A DNA stretch of 64,000 bases from Micromonospora_G sp044901685. Its GTDB lineage: Bacteria; Actinomycetota; Actinomycetes; Mycobacteriales; Micromonosporaceae. How positions within the stretch are numbered: position 1 is the first letter of the stretch; each line of letters begins with the position of its first letter. The stretch covers positions 1-64,000 of the forward strand of contig NZ_JBJDPS010000007.1 in NCBI RefSeq assembly GCF_044901685.1, read 5' to 3'. A model generated the notes under the pieces. The model was given only the letters and a program-made list of their open reading frames with translations, searched no databases and was not told the DNA's origin. Positions 1 through 7,545 of the stretch are shown piece by piece. A program made the position numbers and the translations under genes.

Positions 1-40
1 GCTGCGAACCTCGAACATCACAACCCCTGACACGATCAGG

Positions 41-50
41 CGTTGCAACG
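41..50. promoter_or_regulatory. 10-bp perfect palindrome at the left edge, possible operator
   Basis: The sequence CGTTGCAACG is a perfect palindrome lying upstream of the end of the HxlR gene. Palindromes with a central TTGCAA are typical of LacI-family operators, so it may belong to a gene to the left of the window. No gene is visible in positions 1-72. A 10-bp palindrome can occur by chance in this composition, so confidence is low. Confidence 0.15.
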
Positions 51-72
51 ATCCCTAGAACCCGAGCGCTAT

Positions 73-97
73 GCGTTAATAAGGGGCCCTTCCTTAC
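73..97. repeat. Half copy of the AAGGAAGGGGCCC-type palindrome
   Basis: These 25 bases equal the inner part of the right arm of the two full palindromes at 33668-33732 and 53122-53178, and the two bases before them (AT) match the loop. The left arm is absent: positions 1-70 show no complementary sequence. The half copy ends 3 bases before the stop codon of the HxlR gene (101-103), the same placement next to a minus-strand stop as the two full copies. Confidence 0.8.
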
Positions 98-100
98 GCT

Positions 101-574
101 TCAGTGGCGTTGGCGTAGGCCCGGCCCCGGGCGTGGCACCACGTCGCGGGGGCCGGCGACCTGGTGCCCGTCGGCGCAGTGCAACTCGATCCGTACCGGG
201 GCCTCGCAGTCGCGGTGTGCGGCGACCAGCGGTGCGCCCTCCGGGTCGGCCAGGTAACGGTCGCCCCAGGTCAGGAGCGCGACCAGCACCGGCCAGAGGT
301 CCAGGCCCTTCTCGGTGAGGCGGTACTCGTGCCGCTGCCGGGCGCCCGGCTCCCGGTAGGGCTCCCGGCGCAGCAGACCCTGTTCGACCAGTCCGGCCAG
401 CCGGTTGGTCAACACCTGGCGGGGGATGCCGGTCCGTACGCGCATGTCGTCGAAGCGACGTACGCCGGTGAACACCTCGCGGAGCACCACCACGGTCCAG
501 CGTTCGCCGAGGATCGCCATCGCCCGCGCGATGGTGCAGTTGTCCGGCTCCCAGTCCACCACCGTCGACGTCAC
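101..574 (-). CDS. HxlR-family transcriptional regulator
   Basis: A 157-residue winged-helix regulator. The N-terminus has the HxlR pattern: Cys13, then ARAMAILGERWTVVVLREV and FDDMRVRTGIPRQVLTNRL (helix-turn-helix), then the wing RHEYRLTEKGLDLWPVLVAL. HxlR proteins are usually 100-160 residues and often sense redox state or electrophiles through the N-terminal Cys; two more Cys lie near residues 123 and 133. The start is a GTG at 574. The upstream hexamers place the likely transcription start on or next to this GTG, so the mRNA may be leaderless. The gene is divergent from a PaaI-type thioesterase and probably controls it and itself. The effector is unknown. Confidence 0.9.
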   Translation of the reverse strand: MTSTVVDWEPDNCTIARAMAILGERWTVVVLREVFTGVRRFDDMRVRTGIPRQVLTNRLAGLVEQGLLRREPYREPGARQRHEYRLTEKGLDLWPVLVALLTWGDRYLADPEGAPLVAAHRDCEAPVRIELHCADGHQVAGPRDVVPRPGPGLRQRH

Positions 575-580
575 ACCGAC

Positions 581-609
581 AGGCTAGGTCTGATTGACAG
601 ACCCAGCAA
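581..609 (-). promoter_or_regulatory. Promoter and operator of the HxlR gene
   Basis: Read on the minus strand: -35 TTGCTG (609-604), a 17-base spacer (603-587) and -10 TAGCCT (586-581). The spacer is exactly the inverted repeat GGTCTGATTGACAGACC (6-bp arms, 5-base centre). The predicted start of transcription falls at about 574, the GTG of the HxlR gene. The dyad lies in the divergent gap to the thioesterase (629), so one site could control both genes. Hexamers and dyad are seen; binding is inferred. Confidence 0.5.
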
Positions 610-628
610 CGCCTGCGACGCTGCGTTC

Positions 629-1177
629 GTGACTCAGACTCAGCCCGCCGGTCCCGCGGCCGGGATCCAGCAGCCGGGGCAGCGCAGCCGTACCTTCACC
701 TGGAGCGACCCGGCGGTCAACGCGGCGAGTGTGGGCCGGCGCGGTGGGCTCGAGACACTCCGCTCGATGATCGCGGGCGAGCTGCCGCCACCGCCGGTGA
801 TGCACCTGATCGACATGACCCGGATGACGGCCGACGAGGGCCGGGTGACGGTCGAGCTGGTGGTCCAGGAGTTCCACTACAACCCGCTCGGCAGTGTGCA
901 CGGCGGCGTGCTCTCCACGCTGCTCGACACCGCCGCCGGGTGCTCGGTGCACAGCACCCTGCCGGCCGGCGTCGGGTACACCTCCCTCGACCTGAACGTG
1001 AAGTTCCTGCGTCCGGCCACCGTCGCCTCGGGCACGCTGCGCTGCGAGGGCACCGTGCTGCAACGGGGCCGGCGTACGGCACTGGCCGAGGCGAGGGTGC
1101 TCGACGGCGCCGATCGGCTGATCGCCCACGCCACCTCCAGTTGCCTGATCTTCGACCTGGACGCCCCGGCGACGTAA
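629..1177 (+). CDS. PaaI-family hotdog thioesterase
   Basis: A 182-residue protein with a single hotdog domain. The signature GSVHGGVLSTLLDTAAG (HGG motif with the catalytic Asp) and the later strands LDLNVKFLRP and ALAEARVLDG are those of PaaI/YbgC-type acyl-CoA thioesterases, which hydrolyse aromatic or acyl-CoA thioesters in the cytoplasm. The open frame continues upstream to 164, but that part is antisense to the HxlR gene; the GTG at 629 is the first start in the divergent gap and gives a normal family length with a short unstructured N-terminus. Divergent from the HxlR gene, which is the obvious candidate regulator. Substrate unknown. Confidence 0.85.
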   Translation: MTQTQPAGPAAGIQQPGQRSRTFTWSDPAVNAASVGRRGGLETLRSMIAGELPPPPVMHLIDMTRMTADEGRVTVELVVQEFHYNPLGSVHGGVLSTLLDTAAGCSVHSTLPAGVGYTSLDLNVKFLRPATVASGTLRCEGTVLQRGRRTALAEARVLDGADRLIAHATSSCLIFDLDAPAT

Positions 1178-1257
1178 TCCGACCACCGGCGACCCGGCCA
1201 CACCGGTTACCGGCGACCTGGCACGCCGGACGGGTGGCCCGGGCCGTGCGTCCGGCG

Positions 1258-2748
1258 TCAGAACGGCTCGGAGAGGGCGTCGACCAGGCGGGACATGCTC
1301 CGGCGAAGCTCCGAATCCGGCTGGTGGCCGAAGCCGATCACCAGTGCCGGCGGCACCCGCCGCCCGGAGAAGTGGTACGGCGCCAGCGTCGACACCCGTA
1401 CGCCGTGGGCGAGTGCCCGTTCCGCCACCTGCCGTGCGTCGAGCTGGTCCGGCAGGTGCAGCACCTCGGTGTTCACCCCGTGGCGGGCGCCGAGCCGGAC
1501 CCGGCGCAGCGGAGCGAGCGACGACTCGACGATCCGCCGTCGGGTCGCGTACCGGCGACCGAGGCGGTGCATCAGTCGCACGATCACCCCGTCGCGCAGC
1601 AGCGACGCCAGCGCGAGCTGGGTCAGGTACGGCGGTGCGGCGGCGTACTCGCCGAGCAGTCGGGCGACCGGGGCGGTGAGGTCGCGCGGTACCAGCGCGT
1701 ACCCGAGGTTGAGTGCCGGGGTGAGCAGCTCGCAGAAGCCGCCGACCAGGATCGACCGGGTGCCCGCGGGGCCGTACAGCCGGGGGAGCTGACTGACCGA
1801 CGGCCGGAACACCGGGTCGCAGGCGATCTCCACGATGTGCCCGCCGGTGCTCGCGCCCCACGCCACCGCCGCCCGGCGCCGTGGCGCGGAGAGCACGTGT
1901 CCGAGCGGCACCTGGGCGTCCGCGCTGACCACGATCGCCCGACAGGCCGGGCCGACCAGGTCGACGCGGGCGCCGTCGCCGTCCACCGGCAGCGCGGCCG
2001 GACGTTCCGTCTCACCGCCGGCCGCCCGGTGCAGGGCCGGCGGTACCGGCTCCTCGATCGCCACCTGGCGCCCCCGCAGCCCCAACGCGTCGAGGACCAG
2101 CCGCAGCCCGTGCGCGGTGCCGCCGGTGATGATCACGTCCCGCCCGGCCAGCGTCACCCCGCGCTGCCGGGCCAGGTGCTCGGCGACGGCCCGGCGCAGC
2201 TCGGGCAGGCCGAGCGGCGGCAGCGGTTGGGCCGGCGGCCGGTTGAAGCTCGCCCGCCGCCAGGCCGCACGCCAGGCGGGCAGGGGGCAGGCCTCGATGT
2301 CCACCTGACCGGGGCGCAGGTCGAGGATCCCCGGCCGCCCGGCCGGCGGGCGGGGCAGCGCGGCGGCGCCCCGGTCGGACAGCGGGCGGGGCGGAGCGGC
2401 GGCGCGGTCGGTCGGCCCCGGTCGGCGTCGGGCCGCCGGGTTGCCGCCGGTCCGTCCGGAGCCGCCGGGCTGCTGGCGCGACGCCGGGTGGCCGGCGACG
2501 TACGTCCCCGAGCCCGGGTGGCTCTCCAGGTAGCCGCGGGTGAACAGCAACTCGTACGCCGCCGTCGCGACGCCCCGCGAGACGCCCAGCAGGGAAGCGA
2601 GCGTACGGGTCGACGGGAGCTGCGTACGGTGTGCCAGCAGACCGTGTTCAACGGCGGTGCCGACCTGGGTCGCGATCTGTTCGTGCAGTGGCTGCCCGGC
2701 CTGCCGGGTCACGGTGATCGGGATGGTGAGGATCGCCTGGTGACGCAT
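1258..2748 (-). CDS. MocR/PdxR-type regulator (GntR wHTH plus degenerate aminotransferase domain)
   Basis: A 496-residue protein. Residues 1-85 are a GntR winged helix (QPLHEQIATQVGTAVEHG, LPSTRTLASLLGVSRGV, YLESHPGSGTYV). After a Pro/Arg-rich linker (about 85-135), residues 140-496 follow the type I aminotransferase fold of MocR proteins (LRPGQVDIEACPLPAW, GLPELRRAVAEHLARQRGV, VPLGHVLSAPRRRAAV). In MocR proteins the PLP lysine sits in a block like SKTLAPxLRLGY; here it reads GGFCELLTPALNLGY, so the lysine position is Glu340. The usual IIEDDYDSEF block reads IVEIACDPVF. The protein therefore probably does not bind PLP in the normal way. It lies between the thioesterase and the SARP gene; target genes are not evident. 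Confidence 0.85.
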   Translation of the reverse strand: MRHQAILTIPITVTRQAGQPLHEQIATQVGTAVEHGLLAHRTQLPSTRTLASLLGVSRGVATAAYELLFTRGYLESHPGSGTYVAGHPASRQQPGGSGRTGGNPAARRRPGPTDRAAAPPRPLSDRGAAALPRPPAGRPGILDLRPGQVDIEACPLPAWRAAWRRASFNRPPAQPLPPLGLPELRRAVAEHLARQRGVTLAGRDVIITGGTAHGLRLVLDALGLRGRQVAIEEPVPPALHRAAGGETERPAALPVDGDGARVDLVGPACRAIVVSADAQVPLGHVLSAPRRRAAVAWGASTGGHIVEIACDPVFRPSVSQLPRLYGPAGTRSILVGGFCELLTPALNLGYALVPRDLTAPVARLLGEYAAAPPYLTQLALASLLRDGVIVRLMHRLGRRYATRRRIVESSLAPLRRVRLGARHGVNTEVLHLPDQLDARQVAERALAHGVRVSTLAPYHFSGRRVPPALVIGFGHQPDSELRRSMSRLVDALSEPF

Positions 2749-2930
2749 GACTCCGGTCTACGGAACCTGGGCTGCGGCCGGGTTGTCCGCCGGTTGTGCT
2801 CCGGTTGTGGAACTGTCCGGGATCGGTCGCGCGGAACCCACGGTGATTGCTGTCCATCGATCGGTACGGGACCTATGCTGCGGGGGAGGCGACTTCGAAA
2901 CGCGTGTTCGCCCGCGCGGGAGGGGGAACC

Positions 2931-5900
2931 GTGGGGGGCACGTCGGCGGTCGGGAACGCCACCGGCTCGGCCCCGGACCAGCCGGTCGGGGCTACCCCGG
3001 TGCAGCGGTGGGTCCGCCTGCTCGGGCCGGTGGAGGTGGTCGGTCCGGCCGGTCCGGCGCTGCTCGTCGGGGCACGCCAGCGGGCCGTGGTGGGTCTGCT
3101 CGCGTTGAAGGCCGGCACCGTCGTCCCGCAGTGGCGTCTGGTCGACGCGCTCTGGGGACAGCGTCCACCCCGTACGGCGGTCAAGTCCCTGCACAGTCAC
3201 ATCGCCCGGGTCCGCTCGGCGCTGACCCTCTGCGGCCTGCCAGACGTCCTGGTGACCAGGGATTCCGGGTACGCGTTGCGGCTCGCCCCGGAGACGGTCG
3301 ACGCGATCCGCTTCGAGGAGTACGCCCGCCGGGGGCGCGAGGACCTGGCCGCCGGTGAGCCGGCGCGGGCCGTCGCCGGGTTGCGGGCGGGGCTGGGGCT
3401 GTGGCGGCACGAGGTGGCCCTCGCCGACGCCGAACCGACCGGGTGGGGCGCGGCGGAGGTGGACCGACTCGGCGAGGTGCGGCTGGTCGCGGTGGAGGAC
3501 CGGTGGGACGCGGAACTCCGGCTCGGCCGGCATGCCGTAGCCGTCGGCGAGCTGGAACGCCTGCTGGTGGAGTACCCGTCCCGGGAGCGGCTGGTCGGTC
3601 TGTTCATGCTGGCGCTCTACCGCAGCGGCCGGCAGACCGACGCGCTCGACGCCTACCAGCGGCTGCGGGTCGGTCTGGCCGAGGAGTTCGGCGTCGATCC
3701 GGGCCCCGACCTGGCCCGCCTGCACACCCGGATCCTGCGACGCGACCCGGCACTCGACCCCGAGCCGCTGCCCGACCCCGGTGCCACCGGCACGTCGTCC
3801 CGGCCGCCCGGCTCCGCCCCACCACCCGCGTCCGGCACGTCCGACGCGCCCGCCCGGTCGGGCCCGGCCGAGGCAGGCGGGCATACGACCGACGGCGGCG
3901 GGCACAGGACCGATGGCGGCGGACCGTCGATGCCGACCCCGAGGCAGCTTCCGGCGCCGGTCGGGTTCTTCACCGGCCGCTCACCGGAACTGTCCGTCCT
4001 GGACCGTCTGCTCGACGACCCGGAGGCGGACCTGCCGCTGGCTCTCATCTCCGGTCCGGCCGGCATCGGCAAGACGGCGTTGGCCGTGCAGTGGGGACGC
4101 CGGGTCGCCAACCACTTCCCCGACGGCCAGCTCTTCGTGGACCTGCGCGGACACGAGCGGGACGCGACCCTGCCGCCCGGGCACGCGCTGTCGCACATGT
4201 TGCGCAGCCTGGGCGTGCCGGCCGACCGGGTTCCGGCCGAGCCGACCGAGCAGGCCAGCCTCTACCGTTCGTTGCTGCACGGCCGCCGGATGCTGATCCT
4301 GCTGGACAACGCCGGCACCGCCGACGACGTACTGCCGCTGGTCCCGGGCAGTGCCGGCACCATGCTCCTGGTCACCAGCCGCAGCGCCATCGCCGCGCTG
4401 AACACCCACCACGCGGTCTGCCCGGTCAGCCTCGACGTGCTCCCGGTGGACGAGGCGCTCGCCGTGTTGGTCCGGCTGCTCGGCGCCGCCGCGGTGGAGC
4501 GGGAACGGGCCGAGGCGGCCGAACTGGTCCGGCTCTGCGACCGGATGCCGCTGGCACTGCGGATCGCGGCGGCGAAGCTGGCCAGCCGGCCGAACCGTAC
4601 GATCGGCACGCTGGTGGCCGAACTGGCGGGTGCGAACCGGCTCGACGCGCTCAGTGTCGACGGCGACTCGCGCAGCGTACGGACCGTGTTCGCCAGCGCG
4701 TACCGGGCGTTGAGCGGTCCGGCCGCCCGGCTGTTCCGGCTGCTCGGGCTGCATCCCGGTCCGACCTTCCACACCCTGCTCGCCGCTGCCGTCGCCGACC
4801 TGGGGGTGACCGAGGCCCGCCGGATCGTCGACGAACTGGTGGTGGCCCATCTCGCCGTCGAGACCGGGGTGGACCAGTACCGGTTCCACGACCTGATCGC
4901 GCTCTTCGCGCAGCAGTGCGCCACCGTCGACGAGACGACACCGGCCCGGGACGAGGCCGTACACCGGATCGTCGACTGGTATCTGGCGGTCGCGACCGCC
5001 GCGAACAAGGTGCTCGACCCGGGGCGGGACCGGGTGACGGCGGTACTGCGGCACCCGCCGGCGCAACCCCCGTTCCCGGCCGAGCACCACGCCGCGCTCG
5101 CCTTTCTCGACGCCGAGCGGGGCAACCTGCTCCCGGTCACCCGGTACGCGGCCCAGCGGGGACTGCCCACCGCCGCCTGGCAGCTCACGTACCTGCTGAT
5201 CGGGTTCTACGACTCCCGGGGGCACTGGCCCGAGCGGGTGGAGATGTGCCGGTGGGCGGTGACCGCGGCGCGCCAGGTCAACGACCCGGCCACCGAGGGG
5301 CTGATGCTCAGTGGGCTCGGCGTCGCCCTCATCATGTCGAGACGCTTCGACGCCGCGCTCTCCAGCCTGCACGAGGCACTGCCGCTGATGCTGGCCAGCG
5401 ACGACCGGCGCGGGGCCGGGCACGTCTACAACAACATCGCCGCCGCGTACAGCGGTCTGCGCCGGTTCGACGAGGCGGTCACCGCGTTCCGGCACGCGCT
5501 CGCCATCCACACCGCCAGCGGCTACCGCCTGGGTATCGCGCTCGCGCTCAACAACACCGGTCACACCTACGTCCGGATGGGTCGGCCGGAACTGGGCACG
5601 ACCGATCTCGCGCAGGCGCTCACGATCAGCCGGGAGGTGGGCAACCCCAGGCTGGAGGCGGCCGTGCTGCACAGTCTCGGCGAGGCGGACCTGGGCCGGG
5701 GGCGGCTCGACGCCGCCCTGGACCACCTCGGCCAGGCGCTCCTGGTCTACCAGGCGATCGGCGACCGACGGTACGAGGCGGAGACGATGAACGGCCTCGG
5801 GCTGGCGCTGCTGCGCAAGGGCGAGCCGGCGGCCGCGATCAGCCCGTTGCGGCGGGCCCTGTCGCTCACCCGCGACCTGGCCGACCAGCACCTCGAGGCG

Positions 5901-6200
5901 GTCACCCGGCACCACCTGGGGCAGGCGTACCTGCGAGCCGGCGACCTCACCGGCGCGGGCGACGAACTCCGGCACGCGCTCGCCCTGCGGGCACGGACAC
6001 CGGACCCGTACGAGGAGGCCCGGGTTCGTCAGGATCTCGGCGAACTGGGCCGGCGCCTCGGCGACCGGACCGCTAGCGAGCACCACTGGCGGCTCGCCGT
6101 CGGGCTGTACCGGCGGGCCAACGCCGTCGCGGAGGCCGGTGAGCTGGCCGTACGTCTCGAACGTGACGCACGGCCAGCCGTGGCTCCGGGTGCCTACTGA
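2931..6200 (+). CDS. SARP-family regulator with NB-ARC and TPR domains (AfsR-like)
   Basis: A 1089-residue large SARP. Residues about 28-118 are the OmpR-type DNA-binding domain (RLLGPVEVVGPAG, ARQRAVVGLLALKAGTVVP, LHSHIARVRSAL). Residues about 125-270 are the bacterial transcriptional activation domain (BTAD). A Gly/Pro/Thr-rich linker follows, then an NB-ARC ATPase with Walker A GPAGIGKT at 375-382 and DLPLALI/MLILLDNAGT strands, then a TPR array over about 745-1060 (repeats such as GHVYNNIAAAYSGLRRFDEA). The start chosen is the GTG at 2931, behind the strong ribosome site GGGAGGGGG; an in-frame TTG at 2847 lacks one. Such proteins switch on secondary-metabolite or peptide clusters. The next genes are the Calx-beta protein (3' ends overlap by 7 bases) and the SDP-like cassette, its most likely targets. 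Confidence 0.92.
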   Translation: MGGTSAVGNATGSAPDQPVGATPVQRWVRLLGPVEVVGPAGPALLVGARQRAVVGLLALKAGTVVPQWRLVDALWGQRPPRTAVKSLHSHIARVRSALTLCGLPDVLVTRDSGYALRLAPETVDAIRFEEYARRGREDLAAGEPARAVAGLRAGLGLWRHEVALADAEPTGWGAAEVDRLGEVRLVAVEDRWDAELRLGRHAVAVGELERLLVEYPSRERLVGLFMLALYRSGRQTDALDAYQRLRVGLAEEFGVDPGPDLARLHTRILRRDPALDPEPLPDPGATGTSSRPPGSAPPPASGTSDAPARSGPAEAGGHTTDGGGHRTDGGGPSMPTPRQLPAPVGFFTGRSPELSVLDRLLDDPEADLPLALISGPAGIGKTALAVQWGRRVANHFPDGQLFVDLRGHERDATLPPGHALSHMLRSLGVPADRVPAEPTEQASLYRSLLHGRRMLILLDNAGTADDVLPLVPGSAGTMLLVTSRSAIAALNTHHAVCPVSLDVLPVDEALAVLVRLLGAAAVERERAEAAELVRLCDRMPLALRIAAAKLASRPNRTIGTLVAELAGANRLDALSVDGDSRSVRTVFASAYRALSGPAARLFRLLGLHPGPTFHTLLAAAVADLGVTEARRIVDELVVAHLAVETGVDQYRFHDLIALFAQQCATVDETTPARDEAVHRIVDWYLAVATAANKVLDPGRDRVTAVLRHPPAQPPFPAEHHAALAFLDAERGNLLPVTRYAAQRGLPTAAWQLTYLLIGFYDSRGHWPERVEMCRWAVTAARQVNDPATEGLMLSGLGVALIMSRRFDAALSSLHEALPLMLASDDRRGAGHVYNNIAAAYSGLRRFDEAVTAFRHALAIHTASGYRLGIALALNNTGHTYVRMGRPELGTTDLAQALTISREVGNPRLEAAVLHSLGEADLGRGRLDAALDHLGQALLVYQAIGDRRYEAETMNGLGLALLRKGEPAAAISPLRRALSLTRDLADQHLEAVTRHHLGQAYLRAGDLTGAGDELRHALALRARTPDPYEEARVRQDLGELGRRLGDRTASEHHWRLAVGLYRRANAVAEAGELAVRLERDARPAVAPGAY

Positions 6201-6697
6201 CCCCTCGGGCCCTTCGGCGGGGCGCCGTCCTTGATCACCACTTCCGCCCGGCCCTGTCCGATCGTGCCGGTGGACGGGTCGGAGATGCTGACCACGAACC
6301 ACTCGTCGGGCTCGCGCAGGCCGTCGTCCCGGATCTCCACCGGCACCTCGACACCCTTCGCGCCGGCCGGGATCGTCACCCGCTGCTGCCGGATCGCGAC
6401 GTAGTCCTCCGGTGCGACGGCGGTGCCGTCGGCGGTGCGGAACAGGACGGTGACCGCCTCCTTCACCGGCTGCGACAGGGTCACGGTGACGATCGCCCGG
6501 CCGTCTCGTGCGCGTGTCGCCGGGGCGCCGTCGATCGGGGGCTGCTCCCAGCAGATGGTGCCGTTCACCGAGACCAGCAGGCGGTCGTCGGCGGGGTCGC
6601 AGCAGGCGTGGCTGGCCGCCGGGGTCAGACCCAGCAGCGCCGTGGGAAATACGACGGTGGCGGCAAGCCGGCCAATCCGCCAGCGCGGACGTGTCAT
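6194..6697 (-). CDS. Secreted Calx-beta domain protein
   Basis: A 167-residue protein. The N-terminus (RWRIGRLAATVVFPTALLG, ending near AASHA) is a secretion signal. Residues about 65-155 form one Calx-beta domain (VTVTLSQPVKEAVTVLFRTA, then EDYVAIRQQRVTIPAG and EPDEWFVVSISDP), a calcium-binding beta sandwich found in secreted adhesive proteins. The ATG at 6697 is preceded by GGAGAGG. It is divergent from the SdpC-like gene and convergent with the SARP gene. A role with the toxin cassette (for example surface binding or protection) is only a guess from position. Confidence 0.85.
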   Translation of the reverse strand: MTRPRWRIGRLAATVVFPTALLGLTPAASHACCDPADDRLLVSVNGTICWEQPPIDGAPATRARDGRAIVTVTLSQPVKEAVTVLFRTADGTAVAPEDYVAIRQQRVTIPAGAKGVEVPVEIRDDGLREPDEWFVVSISDPSTGTIGQGRAEVVIKDGAPPKGPRGQ

Positions 6698-6730
6698 CGG
6701 GTCCTCTCCTTCGGTTGCCGTGGAGCCTCC

Positions 6731-6766
6731 ATTAAGACCGTTGGCGGTTGTGGCGTGGTTGTGGCG
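6731..6766 (-). promoter_or_regulatory. Direct repeats with 11-bp period next to a -10 box: candidate SARP site
   Basis: The 10-mer GGTTGTGGCG occurs at 6746-6755 and again at 6757-6766, a period of exactly 11 bp. SARP proteins are known to bind short direct repeats spaced one helical turn (11 bp) apart, about 8 bp from the -10 box. On the minus strand the proximal repeat is 9 bp from CTTAAT (6736-6731), giving a start near 6724, 27 bases before the Calx-beta ATG. The site is also 140 bp upstream of the sdpC-like start. The repeats are certain; the SARP link is inferred from spacing and neighbourhood. Confidence 0.45.
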
Positions 6767-6908
6767 CACATCGACGCCCCTCGTGTCCAGTGCCACTACC
6801 CCGGTGAACTGGGCGGGACAGCGGTCCTGTCCGGCGCGGCCCGGATCGGCTGATCCTGATCTCAGGCGGGTGCCGAGGGGGCATCCGCCAGATCGCAGGT
6901 CAGGGAGG

Positions 6909-7523
6909 GTGAACGAGTTGGTATTCATCGACGCGTTTCGAAGGAGATGGGTGTGGGCGGTCGCGCTGGTCGCGATCGTCGCGGTCGGTCTCGGGTACGC
7001 CGGCCAGGTGCGGGCCGATGCGCCGGCGGCTGCTCCGGCGTACAAGGCGACGGAACTCGCCGACGCGATCCTGTTCGCCGAGGGTCCGGCGGCCCGGCAC
7101 CTGACCGGGCTGGAGCGGCCGAAGATCGAGTGGACCGAGGAGGCGAAGCGGTCCAGGGACGCGATCGGCGAGGCGATCGCCAAGGACGAGAAGTGGGGCG
7201 AGTCGTTCGCCAGCCGGGTCCAGTCCGGTGACCCCAACGAGATCGCGCCGGCGCTGCACGACCTCGGGGTGAAGTCCCGGCTGGCGCTGGACGACCTCTG
7301 GGGCCGGGACACCATGGACAAGGCGATGGAGGTGGCCGTCGGCGGCTCCTCGGCCAGCACCATCCTGGTCTGGCAGCGGTACGTGGTCGTCTACCGGATC
7401 ATCGTGATCGTTCGGCACATCTACGTGGTCTGGTCGCTCAGCATCAAGGACCGGTTCGCCACCGGCAACCTGCCGGACGAGATCACCATCCGCACCATCG
7501 CGCAGAACCTCAGCGTGCGCTGA
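6909..7523 (+). CDS. sdpC: SdpC-family toxin precursor (sporulation-delaying-protein-like)
   Basis: A 204-residue precursor with the layout of Bacillus SdpC (about 203 residues): signal segment (residues 14-36, WVWAVALVAIVAVGLGYAG, ending QVRADA), the family block ATELADAILFAEGPAARHL (compare EDYFRGLLFGQGEVGKL recalled from SdpC), a charged middle part, then a hydrophobic segment (about 139-180, WQRYVVVYRIIVIVRHIYVV) where SdpC carries its 42-residue killing peptide, and a short polar tail (LPDEITIRTIAQNL). In Bacillus SdpA and SdpB are needed to mature the toxin; both follow here. Oddities: no cysteine at all, whereas SDP has a disulfide, and several Arg inside the hydrophobic segment. The GTG start has GGGAGG just upstream. 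First gene of the cassette. Confidence 0.8.
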   Translation: MNELVFIDAFRRRWVWAVALVAIVAVGLGYAGQVRADAPAAAPAYKATELADAILFAEGPAARHLTGLERPKIEWTEEAKRSRDAIGEAIAKDEKWGESFASRVQSGDPNEIAPALHDLGVKSRLALDDLWGRDTMDKAMEVAVGGSSASTILVWQRYVVVYRIIVIVRHIYVVWSLSIKDRFATGNLPDEITIRTIAQNLSVR

Positions 7524-7545
7524 CGAAGGGACGGAGGAAAGCCTG

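Noticed and set aside
1..70. Possible tRNA or attachment site near the left edge (GTTCGAGGTT on the minus strand)
   Set aside because: The piece resembles a T-arm, but no cloverleaf with acceptor and anticodon arms can be formed in the available sequence.
164..628. N-terminal extension of the thioesterase reading frame
   Set aside because: It is antisense to the HxlR gene and has no similarity to thioesterases; the GTG at 629 gives the normal family length.
2847..2930. Earlier TTG start for the SARP gene
   Set aside because: No ribosome site, rare start codon; GTG at 2931 has a strong purine-rich site and normal N-terminus.
3401..6076. Very long open frame (891 codons) in another frame over the SARP gene
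   Set aside because: Its product is a Arg/Pro/Gly-rich string without domains. The overlapping frame encodes recognisable SARP, NB-ARC and TPR domains. Long antisense or shifted frames are normal at this GC content.
3981..6302. Long minus-strand open frame opposite the SARP gene
   Set aside because: Low-complexity product with no domain, no ribosome site; a shadow of the real gene.
6816..6832. Small inverted repeat GGACAG/CTGTCC upstream of sdpC
   Set aside because: Only 6-bp arms, GC-rich and not aligned with promoter hexamers; too likely by chance.
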